The translations under genes and the position numbers were made by a program. Source: an uncultured Fusobacterium sp. (GTDB lineage: Bacteria > Fusobacteriota > Fusobacteriia > Fusobacteriales > Fusobacteriaceae). From it: DNA of 25,893 nucleotides. Location: contig UQOH01000023.1 in the NCBI GenBank assembly GCA_900542625.1, positions 1-25,893 of the forward strand, written 5' to 3'. The notes under the pieces were generated by a model, which was not told where the DNA came from, searched no databases, and saw only the letters and a program-made list of their open reading frames with translations. Position 1 is the first letter of the stretch. The number at the start of each line of letters is the position of its first letter. Shown piece by piece: positions 1 to 8,004 of this stretch.

Positions 1-1
1 A

Positions 2-1303
2 ATAAAAGACAGAAACCTTGTGGAAAAAAACGACAGAATAGTTCTTGGGTGTTCCGGAGGACCTGATTCTATATTTTTACTGGAAGTTTTTTTGAAAATA
101 AAAGAAGAATTTAATCTTACTCTGGCTCTTGTTCATATTAATCATCTTTTCAGAGGAAGTGAATCTGACAGAGATGAAAATTTTGTAAGAGAGCTTGGAG
201 AAAAACTTAGAATACAGGTTTTTGTAAAAAGAAAAAGTATGGAAAATATGGCAAAAGAAGAAAAAATTACTCTTGAAGAGGCTGGAAGAGAGATAAGATA
301 TTCTTTTTTTGATGAAGTTCTTGAAAAAATAAACGGGAATAAAGTGGCTTTGGCTCACAATTTAGATGATCAGATAGAAACTTTTCTTTTCAGAATGATA
401 AGAGGTTCATCTCTTGAAGGGCTGGAAGGGATAAGCGAGAAGAGAGATAAATACATAAGACCTATAAATGAAGTTTATAAACAAGAGATTATGAATTATC
501 TGAATGAAAACAGCATTCCTTATATGGTAGATTCTACAAATCTGGAAAATGATTATACAAGAAATAGTATAAGGCTTGATTTGATTCCATTTATTGAGGA
601 AAGATATAATCCCAAGTTTAAAGAAAAAATAGGAAATCTTATGAAAGAGATTAGAGAAGTAAACGAAATTTTAGAACCTGATTATTCTAAATATATTCAT
701 GAGAATACTCTTTCAGCATCAGAGCTTAACGAGGAAAAAAGTTCTTACTTAAAAGGAAAAATAATCAATTATTATTTGAACAGCAACAGAGTTTCTGTTT
801 CAAGAAGAAAGATTGAAAATATATTGAGTATACTTTATTCAGGTGGAAGTAAAAAAATAAAATTAGATAAAGACTGTACTCTAATAAAAGAGTATGATAA
901 AATATTTGTGGTAAATAGCAAAAGTGCTAAAAAAGAAGTCAAAGAAGTAAGAATGGTCATACCAGGAGAAATTGAATTTGGCAGCTATATAATTAGTGCT
1001 TTCAAAGAAAATAAGAAAAGAGATAATGACAGCAGTGAATTTGTAACAAATCTTAAAGAGGGAAACGAGCTTTTTATAAGAAAAAGAATGCAGGGAGATG
1101 TAATGATTCCCATTGGGATGAATAATTATAAAAAAGTAAAAGAGATAATGATAAATTCTAAAGTACCTAAAGATAAAAGAGATGAAATTCCTGTTATTTT
1201 ACTTGAAAATGAAATAATATGGTTAGCAGGTATTAAAAAAAGTAAAAAATTTATTTCTGAAAATGAGAGCGAAAATATAGTACTAAAATTAAGGAGGAAA
1301 TAG
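2..1303 (+). CDS. tilS: tRNA(Ile)-lysidine synthase TilS, 5' end cut by the window
   Basis: TilS attaches lysine to C34 of the CAU anticodon of a minor tRNA-Ile, using ATP, so that the tRNA reads AUA codons as isoleucine. The PP-loop ATP-pyrophosphatase motif SGGPDS lies only 12 residues after a GTG at 20. The reading frame stays open upstream to the window edge, so the first residues are probably missing and that GTG is likely internal. The HINHLFRG motif and the LAHNLDDQIETFLFR segment are typical of the N-terminal catalytic domain. The last ~75 residues (ELFIRKRMQGD onward) match the TilS C-terminal domain. The visible 427 residues are close to full family length. The stop is one base before the ftsH start, so the two genes are co-transcribed, as in many Gram-positive genomes. 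An AUA-decoding enzyme fits this AT-rich genome, where ATA codons are common. Confidence 0.95.
   Translation: MKDRNLVEKNDRIVLGCSGGPDSIFLLEVFLKIKEEFNLTLALVHINHLFRGSESDRDENFVRELGEKLRIQVFVKRKSMENMAKEEKITLEEAGREIRYSFFDEVLEKINGNKVALAHNLDDQIETFLFRMIRGSSLEGLEGISEKRDKYIRPINEVYKQEIMNYLNENSIPYMVDSTNLENDYTRNSIRLDLIPFIEERYNPKFKEKIGNLMKEIREVNEILEPDYSKYIHENTLSASELNEEKSSYLKGKIINYYLNSNRVSVSRRKIENILSILYSGGSKKIKLDKDCTLIKEYDKIFVVNSKSAKKEVKEVRMVIPGEIEFGSYIISAFKENKKRDNDSSEFVTNLKEGNELFIRKRMQGDVMIPIGMNNYKKVKEIMINSKVPKDKRDEIPVILLENEIIWLAGIKKSKKFISENESENIVLKLRRK
1291..1297 (+). promoter_or_regulatory. Shine-Dalgarno that fixes the ftsH GTG start
   Basis: AAGGAGG lies at the very end of tilS, 7 bases before the GTG at 1305. 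The first in-frame ATG (1317) would be 19 bases away, too far, so GTG is the preferred start. Confidence 0.8.
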
Positions 1304-1304
1304 A

Positions 1305-3563
1305 GTGCCTAACAATATGGAAAAAGAAAACGAAAAATTAAATGAAAAAGACACAAATCTTAATGTTTCTGACGAGAAAAGCAACGAAGAGAGACAGGAA
1401 GGAAAAGAAATAAAAGAGGGAGATAAAAAAGAAGAGAAAAAACCTGAAAACCCTCAAGAAGAAAAACAAGAAGAAAAGAAAGCAGAAAAAGTTCAGGAAG
1501 AAAAAAATCAGGAAGAAGAAACTAAAAAAATGATAGAAGAAAAGAAAGCAGAATTAAGAGCTAAACTTTCTTCTGGAATGAAAATGCCGTTTAAAAAAGA
1601 GGGAAAAGGAAAATTCAGTTTTAAAGGTTTTGTAATGCTTATATTTGTTCTTACATTACTTCTTTCTCTGCCTACAATGCTTTCAGACATGGAAAAAACT
1701 CTTGCTAAAGAAGTTTCATATACTCAGTTTATTCAGATGTCAGAAAATAAAGAGATTGCAAGAGTAGAAGAAAAAGAGGGATATGTTTACGGATATATTG
1801 GCGAAGGAGAAAACTTTAAAAGTTTCAGAACAAGAATGATTACAGATAGATTGGGAAGTGATCCTAATCTTCTAAAAGTTATTGAAAGCAATAATATTTC
1901 TCTGAAATCAGTACCTCCTCAAGAGCTGCCATTCCTTGTAAGCATTTTAGTATCGTGGTTCCCTATGTTATTATTAATAGGTATCTGGTTCTTTATGCTT
2001 AACAGAATGAATAAAGGAAGCGGCGGAGGACCTCAAATATTTAATATGGGAAAATCTAAAGCTAAAGAAAACGGAGATGAAATTTCTAACACAACATTTA
2101 AAGATGTTGCAGGTATAGATGAAGCAAAACAAGAACTTCAGGAAGTAGTTGAATTTTTAAGAGAACCTGAAAAGTTCAGAAAACTTGGGGCAAAAATTCC
2201 TAAAGGAGTTTTATTGCTTGGAAGTCCTGGAACAGGTAAAACACTTCTTGCAAAAGCAGTAGCCGGAGAGGCAAAAGTTCCTTTCTTCAGTATGTCTGGT
2301 TCTGAATTTGTGGAAATGTTCGTTGGAGTTGGAGCATCAAGAGTAAGAGATTTGTTTGCAAAAGCAAGAAAGAATGCACCATGTATTGTATTTATAGATG
2401 AGATTGATGCTGTTGGTAGAAAAAGAGGTTCTGGACAAGGTGGAGGAAACGATGAAAGAGAACAGACTCTTAACCAGCTGCTTGTTGAAATGGATGGATT
2501 TGGAAACGAAGAAACAATAATAGTTATAGCTGCAACAAACAGACCAGATGTTCTTGATAAGGCTTTAAGAAGACCTGGAAGATTTGACAGACAAGTATTT
2601 GTTGACAGACCTGATATAAAAGGAAGAAAAGAGATACTTGAAGTTCATGCAAGAGGAAAGAAATTTGCAAAAGATGTAAATTTTGAAACTGTTGCTAAAA
2701 AAACTGTTGGATTTGTGGGAGCAGATCTTGCAAATATTCTTAATGAAGCTGCTATCCTTGCTGCAAGAGCAGGAAGAGAAGAGATTACAATGGCAGACCT
2801 TGAAGAAGCATCAGAAAAAGTGCAGATGGGACCTGAAAAGAAATCAAAAGTTGTAACAGAAGATGAAAAATTAAAAACAGCTTATCATGAGGCTGGACAT
2901 GCTGTTATTAACTATTTATATTTAAATGATACTGACCCTGTTCATAAGGTTACTATCATCCCTAGAGGAATGGCAGGAGGATATACAATGTCTCTGCCAA
3001 CAGAGGATAGATATTATTATTCTAAAGAATGGTTTATAAACAGAATGAAAATGGCTTATGGTGGAAGAGCAGCTGATGAGCTTGTATCAGGAGAATTAAA
3101 TACAGGAGCAAGCAGCGATATTCAGCATGCGACATCTATTGCTCACAGCATTGTAACAAGATATGGAATGAATGAAAAATTTGGTCCTATTCTTCTTGAC
3201 GGTACAAATGAAGGGGATATGTTCCAAAGCAAATATTACAGTGACATAACAGGTAAAGAAGTTGACGAAGAGATAATAAAACTTGTAAAAACTACTTATG
3301 CTGAAACAATTCAAGCCCTTAAAGATAACAGAGATAAACTTGACAGACTTGCCAATGCACTTTGTGAAAGAGAAACAATAATGCAGGAAGAGTTTGAAAT
3401 GATTATGGAAGGAAAAGAACTTCCTCCTTTAACATTGGATAAAAAAGAAGAAATTGTTGAAAAAGAAGTGAAACCAGCTGAAAATGCAGAAACAACAGAA
3501 GAAAAAACAGAATCAGCCGAAATAACAGCAGATACTGAAACAGAAACTGCAGAAAAAGAATAA
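1305..3563 (+). CDS. ftsH: ATP-dependent zinc metalloprotease FtsH
   Basis: FtsH is a membrane-anchored hexameric AAA+ protease that extracts and degrades misfolded membrane proteins and some regulators. Two transmembrane segments are seen at about residues 108-127 and 209-233, flanking the periplasmic domain. Walker A is GSPGTGKT at 306-313, with Ser where most FtsH proteins have Pro. Walker B is IVFIDEIDAVG, followed by the second region of homology. The zinc site is HEAGH at 528-532, with Asp605 as the likely third ligand, spaced as in E. coli FtsH. At 752 residues it is roughly 100 longer than common FtsH. The excess is an N-terminal block of about 100 residues, mostly Glu and Lys, before the first membrane segment, plus an acidic Glu/Thr-rich C-terminal tail. 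The start is GTG, chosen by its Shine-Dalgarno. No terminator follows, so some transcription may run into rpsO. Confidence 0.97.
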   Translation: MPNNMEKENEKLNEKDTNLNVSDEKSNEERQEGKEIKEGDKKEEKKPENPQEEKQEEKKAEKVQEEKNQEEETKKMIEEKKAELRAKLSSGMKMPFKKEGKGKFSFKGFVMLIFVLTLLLSLPTMLSDMEKTLAKEVSYTQFIQMSENKEIARVEEKEGYVYGYIGEGENFKSFRTRMITDRLGSDPNLLKVIESNNISLKSVPPQELPFLVSILVSWFPMLLLIGIWFFMLNRMNKGSGGGPQIFNMGKSKAKENGDEISNTTFKDVAGIDEAKQELQEVVEFLREPEKFRKLGAKIPKGVLLLGSPGTGKTLLAKAVAGEAKVPFFSMSGSEFVEMFVGVGASRVRDLFAKARKNAPCIVFIDEIDAVGRKRGSGQGGGNDEREQTLNQLLVEMDGFGNEETIIVIAATNRPDVLDKALRRPGRFDRQVFVDRPDIKGRKEILEVHARGKKFAKDVNFETVAKKTVGFVGADLANILNEAAILAARAGREEITMADLEEASEKVQMGPEKKSKVVTEDEKLKTAYHEAGHAVINYLYLNDTDPVHKVTIIPRGMAGGYTMSLPTEDRYYYSKEWFINRMKMAYGGRAADELVSGELNTGASSDIQHATSIAHSIVTRYGMNEKFGPILLDGTNEGDMFQSKYYSDITGKEVDEEIIKLVKTTYAETIQALKDNRDKLDRLANALCERETIMQEEFEMIMEGKELPPLTLDKKEEIVEKEVKPAENAETTEEKTESAEITADTETETAEKE

Positions 3564-3590
3564 AATTTAAAAAATAAAAGTATAAAATGC

Positions 3591-3619
3591 TTTACAAAGT
3601 TCAAAATAAATGATATACT
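3591..3619 (+). promoter_or_regulatory. Sigma-70-type promoter of rpsO
   Basis: TTTACA (3591-3596) and TATACT (3614-3619) are separated by 17 bases. Transcription would start at about 3626, just before the 5' arm of the leader hairpin, so the hairpin would form the very start of the mRNA. Confidence 0.7.
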
Positions 3620-3628
3620 AATTTGGAA

Positions 3629-3696
3629 ATTTAATCTAGGTTACAGGAATAGCCGCCTGTTACTTGGACTAAATAATATAATAGGAGGAAAGGCTA
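3629..3696 (+). promoter_or_regulatory. rpsO leader: hairpin with loop-to-RBS pseudoknot, candidate S15 autoregulatory element
   Basis: The 5' arm 3629-3647 pairs with 3656-3674 in three blocks of 5, 7 and 5 base pairs, separated by single mismatches (A3634 with C3669, T3642 with T3661). The loop is 3648-3655. Loop bases UAGCC (3650-3654) are exactly complementary to GGCUA (3692-3696), which lies between the AGGAGG (3683-3688) and the AUG at 3698. This allows an H-type pseudoknot over the start region. The middle stem contains G3639-U3664 next to G3640-C3663, the GU/GC pattern that S15 recognises in 16S rRNA and in known mRNA targets. In E. coli, S15 represses its own mRNA by trapping a pseudoknot at the ribosome binding site; a similar mechanism is inferred here from structure alone. 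Confidence 0.65.
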
Positions 3697-3697
3697 A

Positions 3698-3955
3698 ATG
3701 AAAACTAAACAAGAATTAATCGCTTTATACGGTAAAAACGAAAAAGATACTGGATCAACAGAAGTACAAATCGCAATCTTAACAGAGGAAATCAACCACT
3801 TAACAGAACACTTAAAAGTTCATAAAAAAGATTTCCACTCAAGATTAGGATTACTTAAAAAAGTAGGAAAAAGAAAAAGATTACTTAACTACTTAGCTGG
3901 AAGAGATATCGAAGGATACAGAGCTTTAATAGCTAAATTAGGAATCAGAAAATAG
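3698..3955 (+). CDS. rpsO: 30S ribosomal protein S15
   Basis: S15 is a primary binding protein of the 30S subunit that contacts the three-way junction of helices 20-22 in the central domain of 16S rRNA and nucleates platform assembly. The 85 residues (family about 88-89) carry the conserved GSTEVQIAILTEEINHL segment, the HKKDFHSRLGLLKKVGKRK RNA-binding stretch, and the LIAKLGIRK ending. The start is the ATG 9 bases after AGGAGG (3683-3688). It has its own promoter, a structured leader and a strong terminator, so it can be expressed as a single-gene unit. In many bacteria rpsO is followed by pnp; here it is not, and a potassium transporter operon follows instead. Codon choice is that of a highly expressed gene. 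Confidence 0.97.
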   Translation: MKTKQELIALYGKNEKDTGSTEVQIAILTEEINHLTEHLKVHKKDFHSRLGLLKKVGKRKRLLNYLAGRDIEGYRALIAKLGIRK

Positions 3956-3965
3956 TTAAAAAATT

Positions 3966-4003
3966 AATCCCATAACTTCTTAATTGAGGTTATGGGATTT
4001 TTT
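3966..4003 (+). terminator. Intrinsic terminator of rpsO
   Basis: A 14-bp stem (3966-3979 with 3986-3999, one G-U pair) encloses a 6-base loop and is followed by a run of six T (3998-4003), 10 bases after the rpsO stop. Confidence 0.92.
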
Positions 4004-4011
4004 AAATAAAC

Positions 4012-4040
4012 TTGAAAGCAGAACTAAAATACAGTACAAT
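4012..4040 (+). promoter_or_regulatory. Promoter of the ktrB operon
   Basis: TTGAAA (4012-4017) and TACAAT (4035-4040) with a 17-base spacer, directly downstream of the rpsO terminator and 34 bases before the ktrB ATG. It probably drives the long co-directional series that follows. Confidence 0.72.
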
Positions 4041-4073
4041 ATAATTTAGGGAAAGAAAAGACCGGAGGAACTA

Positions 4074-5411
4074 ATGAAACTAAATTTTTTTAAAAAACTT
4101 TCTCTTTCAAGAAAACTGATAGTTGGGTTTATGGGAGCAATCTTTGCAGGAACATTTTTATTAATGCTGCCTGCTGCATCAGCAACTGGGAAAAGCATAG
4201 GATTTATTCCTGCATTGTTTACCATAACATCAGCAGTTTGTGTAACAGGACTTTCAGTAATAGATATCAGCAGAGAGCTTACTTTTACAGGGCAGATAAT
4301 TGTTCTTATATTTATACAGCTTGGAGGTCTTGGGGTAATGACATTTTCCTCTCTTTTGCTTCTTTTAATTGGAAAAAAAATAACATATGAGGAAAAAGAA
4401 CTGCTGAAAGAAGAAAGGAATGTTGAAAGCAGCGGAGGGATACTTAAGTTTTTAAGAAAAGTAATTTTTACAATAATTACAATAGAAGGAATAGGAGCTT
4501 TATTTCTTACACTTAGATTTTCAAAGGATATGAGTCTTGCAAAAGCAGTGTATTTTGGAACTTTCCACAGTATATCAGCTTTCTGTAACGCGGGATTCAG
4601 TCTTTTCAGTGATAATCTTGAAAAATATGCAGGAAGTTTTACAATTATTATGACAGTAGCATATCTTATCATAATAGGAGGAATAGGTTTTACAGTTATA
4701 GATTCTGTCCTTCTGGCAGCAAGAAAAAAAGTGAGAAGATTTGATCTTACTTCAAAAGTTGCTATATTAGTATCAATGTTTTTAACGGCATTGGGAACAG
4801 CTTTATTCTTTGTTTTAGAGTACAATAACAGTGGTACGATTGGAAATATGACATTTTTTGAAAAAATTCTGGCATCATTTTTCCAAAGTGTAACAGCAAG
4901 AACAGCAGGATATAACAGCGTTCCTATGGGAAATCTTACAGGAGGTTCAATCTTTTTAATCTGTATTCTTATGTATATAGGTGCTTCTCCCGGATCAACA
5001 GGAGGAGGAATTAAAACAACGACTTTTGGTATAATTATATTTTATATTATTGGTGTTGTAAAGAAACAGGAACATATAGTGATTTTTAACAGAAGAATAG
5101 GCTGGGAAGTGTTGAACAGAGCACTTGCAATTCTTGTATTGTCTCTTTTATATATAGGAGTTATAACGCTTGTGATTTTAAGTATTCAGCCTTTTACAAT
5201 GGAGCAGGTTATTTTTGAAGTGATATCTGCTTTTGCAACAACAGGGCTGAGCCTTGGAATAACAGCAGATTTAAATACCCTGTCAAGAATTCTTATAATA
5301 TGCACAATGTTTCTTGGAAGACTTGGACCTATGACGTTTGCTCTGGCACTTGGAGGTTCAAATAAAACAGAGAAAATACAATTTCCTAAAGAAAATATAC
5401 TTGTCGGTTAA
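4074..5411 (+). CDS. ktrB: Potassium uptake channel subunit KtrB (TrkH/KtrB family)
   Basis: This is the ion-conducting inner-membrane subunit of a Ktr-type potassium uptake system. The 445-residue protein has the fourfold M1-P-M2 repeat of the SKT family. The four selectivity-filter loops are visible: SAVCVTGLSV (53-62, Gly59), SAFCNAGFS (168-176, Gly174), VTARTAGYNS (273-282, Gly279) and SAFATTGLS (385-393, Gly391). A Gly/Ser-rich gate loop, GASPGSTGGGIK (303-314), interrupts the third repeat, as in KtrB. The length fits KtrB better than the longer TrkH of Enterobacteria. GGAGG (4064-4068) precedes the ATG by 5 bases. The next gene, 23 bases away from this stop by its preferred start, encodes the RCK-domain regulator KtrA, which confirms the pair. 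Confidence 0.93.
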   Translation: MKLNFFKKLSLSRKLIVGFMGAIFAGTFLLMLPAASATGKSIGFIPALFTITSAVCVTGLSVIDISRELTFTGQIIVLIFIQLGGLGVMTFSSLLLLLIGKKITYEEKELLKEERNVESSGGILKFLRKVIFTIITIEGIGALFLTLRFSKDMSLAKAVYFGTFHSISAFCNAGFSLFSDNLEKYAGSFTIIMTVAYLIIIGGIGFTVIDSVLLAARKKVRRFDLTSKVAILVSMFLTALGTALFFVLEYNNSGTIGNMTFFEKILASFFQSVTARTAGYNSVPMGNLTGGSIFLICILMYIGASPGSTGGGIKTTTFGIIIFYIIGVVKKQEHIVIFNRRIGWEVLNRALAILVLSLLYIGVITLVILSIQPFTMEQVIFEVISAFATTGLSLGITADLNTLSRILIICTMFLGRLGPMTFALALGGSNKTEKIQFPKENILVG

Positions 5412-5425
5412 TAGATGTAGAAATG

Positions 5426-5430
5426 AGGAG
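5426..5430 (+). promoter_or_regulatory. Shine-Dalgarno that selects the ktrA start
   Basis: AGGAG lies 4 bases before the ATG at 5435. An ATG 12 bases further upstream (5423) has no Shine-Dalgarno and overlaps this one. Confidence 0.55.
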
Positions 5431-5434
5431 AAGA

Positions 5435-6100
5435 ATGAAACAATACTTAGTTATAGGACTTGGAAGTTTTGGAATGAATGTTGCCAAAACGTTATATGAA
5501 GCAGGAGAAGAAGTAGTAGCTATAGACGTAAAAGATTACATTGTACAGGAAGTTATAAACGCAAACTATCTTGAAAACGGGTTAATTTTAGATGCAACTG
5601 ATGATACACAACTCAGCAAATTGGATATATCAAATTTTGACACTGTTTTTGTGTGCATAGGAGCTGTTGAGCCGAGCATGATGGTTTGTCTTAATTTAAA
5701 AGAACTGGGAGTAAAAAAACTTATAGTTAAAGCATCTTCAACAAAACACAGAAAACTTTTAGAAAAAATAGGTGCAGATCAGGTGATATATCCTGAAGAA
5801 CGTATGGGAAGAAGAGCAGCTCTCATTGCTATGGAACCTAATGTGGTGGAACATCTTAGATTTTCACAGAATTTCCTGATTGCAGAGCTGAAAGCACCAA
5901 AATCATTTTTTGGAAAAACTTTAATTGAGGCAGAAGTAAGAAAAAAACATAATGTTAACGTAGTTGGAATAAAAAGAGAGGGAAATGTTTTTATACCAAA
6001 CCCTCTTCCAAACACAGTGATAGAAGAAAATGATATCCTTATAGTAACAACAGACTCAAAAACAGCAGCAAGACTGAAAGAAGAGTTTAAAGAGGATTAG
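5435..6100 (+). CDS. ktrA: Potassium uptake regulatory subunit KtrA (RCK/TrkA family)
   Basis: KtrA forms a cytoplasmic octameric ring under KtrB and gates it in response to bound ATP or ADP. The N-terminal RCK_N domain has the Rossmann motif GLGSFG at residues 8-13 and an acidic residue at the end of strand 2 (Asp31) that would bind the nucleotide ribose. The RCK_C domain follows (about 135-221, LIAELKAPKSFFGKTL onward). The length of 221 residues matches Bacillus KtrA. The first possible ATG at 5423 would add MRRR, but the Shine-Dalgarno sits inside that addition, so the ATG at 5435 is preferred. The gene directly follows ktrB, as expected for a two-subunit system, and its stop overlaps the Shine-Dalgarno of mnmG. 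Confidence 0.92.
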   Translation: MKQYLVIGLGSFGMNVAKTLYEAGEEVVAIDVKDYIVQEVINANYLENGLILDATDDTQLSKLDISNFDTVFVCIGAVEPSMMVCLNLKELGVKKLIVKASSTKHRKLLEKIGADQVIYPEERMGRRAALIAMEPNVVEHLRFSQNFLIAELKAPKSFFGKTLIEAEVRKKHNVNVVGIKREGNVFIPNPLPNTVIEENDILIVTTDSKTAARLKEEFKED

Positions 6101-6114
6101 GAGGAAAAAGAAAA

Positions 6115-8004
6115 ATGCAAGAATTTGACGTAATTGTAGTAGGAGCAGGTCACGCAGGTTGTGAAGCAGCTTTAGCTCCTGCAAGAATGGGGCTGAAAAC
6201 AGCAATATTTACAATCAGCCTTGACAAAATTGGATACCTTTCATGTAACCCCTCTATAGGAGGACCGGCAAAATCTCACCTTGCAAGAGAGATAGACGCT
6301 CTTGGAGGAGAAATAGGAAGAAATATAGATAAAACTTTTATACAGATAAGAGTTTTAAACACTAAAAAAGGTCCTGCTGTAAGATCTTTGAGAGCACAGG
6401 CAGACAAAGCAAAATATCATATAGAAATGAAAAAAACTCTTGAAAATACAGAAAATCTTGAAGTAATTCAAGGAATGGTAACAGAGATAATCACAGAGGG
6501 AAATAAAGCTGTTGGAATAAAAACAAAAGAGGGAGTTGAATATAGAGCAAAAGCAGTTATAATTGCCTCAGGAACTTTTATGAGAGGGCTTATCCATGTT
6601 GGAGAAACTCATTTCAGCGGTGGAAGAATGGGAGAACTTTCTTCTGAAGAGCTGCCTCTTTCTCTTCAAAAACTTGGAATAAAACTTGGAAGATTTAAAA
6701 CAGGAACACCTCCAAGAATAGATGCAAGAACTATTGATTATTCTAAAACAGAGGAACAGCCCGGAGACACTGAACTTTTAAGATTTTCAAACAGAACTCC
6801 TGACGAAGAGATAAAAGACAGAGTACAGATTCCATGTCACATTTTATTTACAAATAAAACTGTACACGATATTATAAAAAGCAACAGAGAGAGATCACCT
6901 TTATTTAATGGAACAATTCAAGGTATAGGGCCTCGTTATTGTCCTTCAATAGAGGATAAAATTTTCAGATATCCAGACAAAGAAAGACATCACCTTTTCT
7001 TAGAAAAAGAAGGATATGATACAAATGAAGTTTATGTAAGCGGATTTTCTTCATCACTTCCAAGTGATGTTCAGTATAAAATGCTTAATGCAATAGAGGG
7101 TCTTGAAAATGCAAAAATTATGAGATATGCATATGCTATTGAGTATGATTATGTGTTAACAGAGGAACTTAGCTATTCAATGGAGAGCAAGAAAATAGAA
7201 AATCTTTTTACAGCAGGGCAGATAAACGGGACATCAGGATATGAAGAGGCAGCAGCACAGGGAATTATGGCAGGAATAAATGCTGCAAGAAAAATTCAGG
7301 GTAAAGAGCCTGTAATCTTAGACAGAGCAGATTCATATATTGGAACTCTTATAGACGATATTGTTTCTAAGGGAACAAACGAGCCATACAGAATGTTTAC
7401 TGCAAGAAGTGAATACAGACTTATTTTAAGAGAGGACAATGCAGATTTAAGACTTTCAAAAATAGGTTATGATATAGGACTTCTTCCAAAAGAGGAATAT
7501 GACAAAGTTCTTTATAAAGAAAAAGCAGTTAAAGAGATAATAGAAAAACTTAAAGGACAGCATGTGGGAAGCAGCAATCCGAGAGTAAATGAAGTTCTTG
7601 AAAAATACAATGAAGAGCCTGTTAAAAACGGAATTACTCTTTTTGAATTTTTAAGAAGACCGGCAGTTACTTATCAAGATGTAAAATATATAAGTGAAAT
7701 AATAGAGGGATTTGAGCTTGGAGATTATATAGAGGATATTGAATATCAAATAGAGGTTCAGGTAAAATATTCAGGTTATATTGAAAGATCACTTAGAATG
7801 ATAGAAAAACATAAAGGGCTTGAGGAAAAGAAAATACCGGCAGATATTGATTATGACAGCTTAGAGAATATTCCAAAAGAGGCTAAGGATAAATTAAAAC
7901 TTATAAGACCTATGAATATAGGACAGGCATCAAGAATATCAGGTGTATCTCCTGCAGATATACAGGTACTTCTTATCTATTTAAAAATGAGAGGGCATAA
8001 TTAA
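6115..8004 (+). CDS. mnmG: tRNA uridine-5-carboxymethylaminomethyl modification enzyme MnmG (GidA)
   Basis: MnmG works with the GTPase MnmE to add a carboxymethylaminomethyl (or aminomethyl) group at C5 of the wobble uridine U34 in certain tRNAs, using FAD, NADH and a folate one-carbon donor. The N-terminal FAD-binding motif is GAGHAGCEAA (residues 10-19). Also visible are the family segments YLSCNPSIGGPAKSHL, KTGTPPRID, GPRYCPSIEDKI and AGQINGTSGYEEAAAQG. The C-terminal helical domain (about 550-629) mediates MnmE and tRNA contact and ends with GQASRISGVSPADIQVL. At 629 residues it has normal length. AGGAGG (6099-6104) precedes the ATG by 10 bases. mnmE is not in the window. The stop overlaps the rsmG start (TAATG), a sign of translational coupling. 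Confidence 0.97.
   Translation: MQEFDVIVVGAGHAGCEAALAPARMGLKTAIFTISLDKIGYLSCNPSIGGPAKSHLAREIDALGGEIGRNIDKTFIQIRVLNTKKGPAVRSLRAQADKAKYHIEMKKTLENTENLEVIQGMVTEIITEGNKAVGIKTKEGVEYRAKAVIIASGTFMRGLIHVGETHFSGGRMGELSSEELPLSLQKLGIKLGRFKTGTPPRIDARTIDYSKTEEQPGDTELLRFSNRTPDEEIKDRVQIPCHILFTNKTVHDIIKSNRERSPLFNGTIQGIGPRYCPSIEDKIFRYPDKERHHLFLEKEGYDTNEVYVSGFSSSLPSDVQYKMLNAIEGLENAKIMRYAYAIEYDYVLTEELSYSMESKKIENLFTAGQINGTSGYEEAAAQGIMAGINAARKIQGKEPVILDRADSYIGTLIDDIVSKGTNEPYRMFTARSEYRLILREDNADLRLSKIGYDIGLLPKEEYDKVLYKEKAVKEIIEKLKGQHVGSSNPRVNEVLEKYNEEPVKNGITLFEFLRRPAVTYQDVKYISEIIEGFELGDYIEDIEYQIEVQVKYSGYIERSLRMIEKHKGLEEKKIPADIDYDSLENIPKEAKDKLKLIRPMNIGQASRISGVSPADIQVLLIYLKMRGHN

Noticed and set aside
20..22. GTG at 20 as the true tilS start
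   Set aside because: The frame is open upstream to the edge, and TilS proteins normally have more residues before SGGPDS; the gene is treated as 5'-partial.
1320..1560. Purine-rich tract at the start of ftsH as a separate repeat element
   Set aside because: It is an in-frame Glu/Lys-rich coding stretch without exact repeat units, so it is treated as part of the protein.
4046..4825. Long minus-strand ORF of 259 residues inside ktrB
   Set aside because: It is antisense to a clear KtrB with four selectivity filters. The protein has no recognisable domain, and its open frame follows from the codon pattern of the sense strand.
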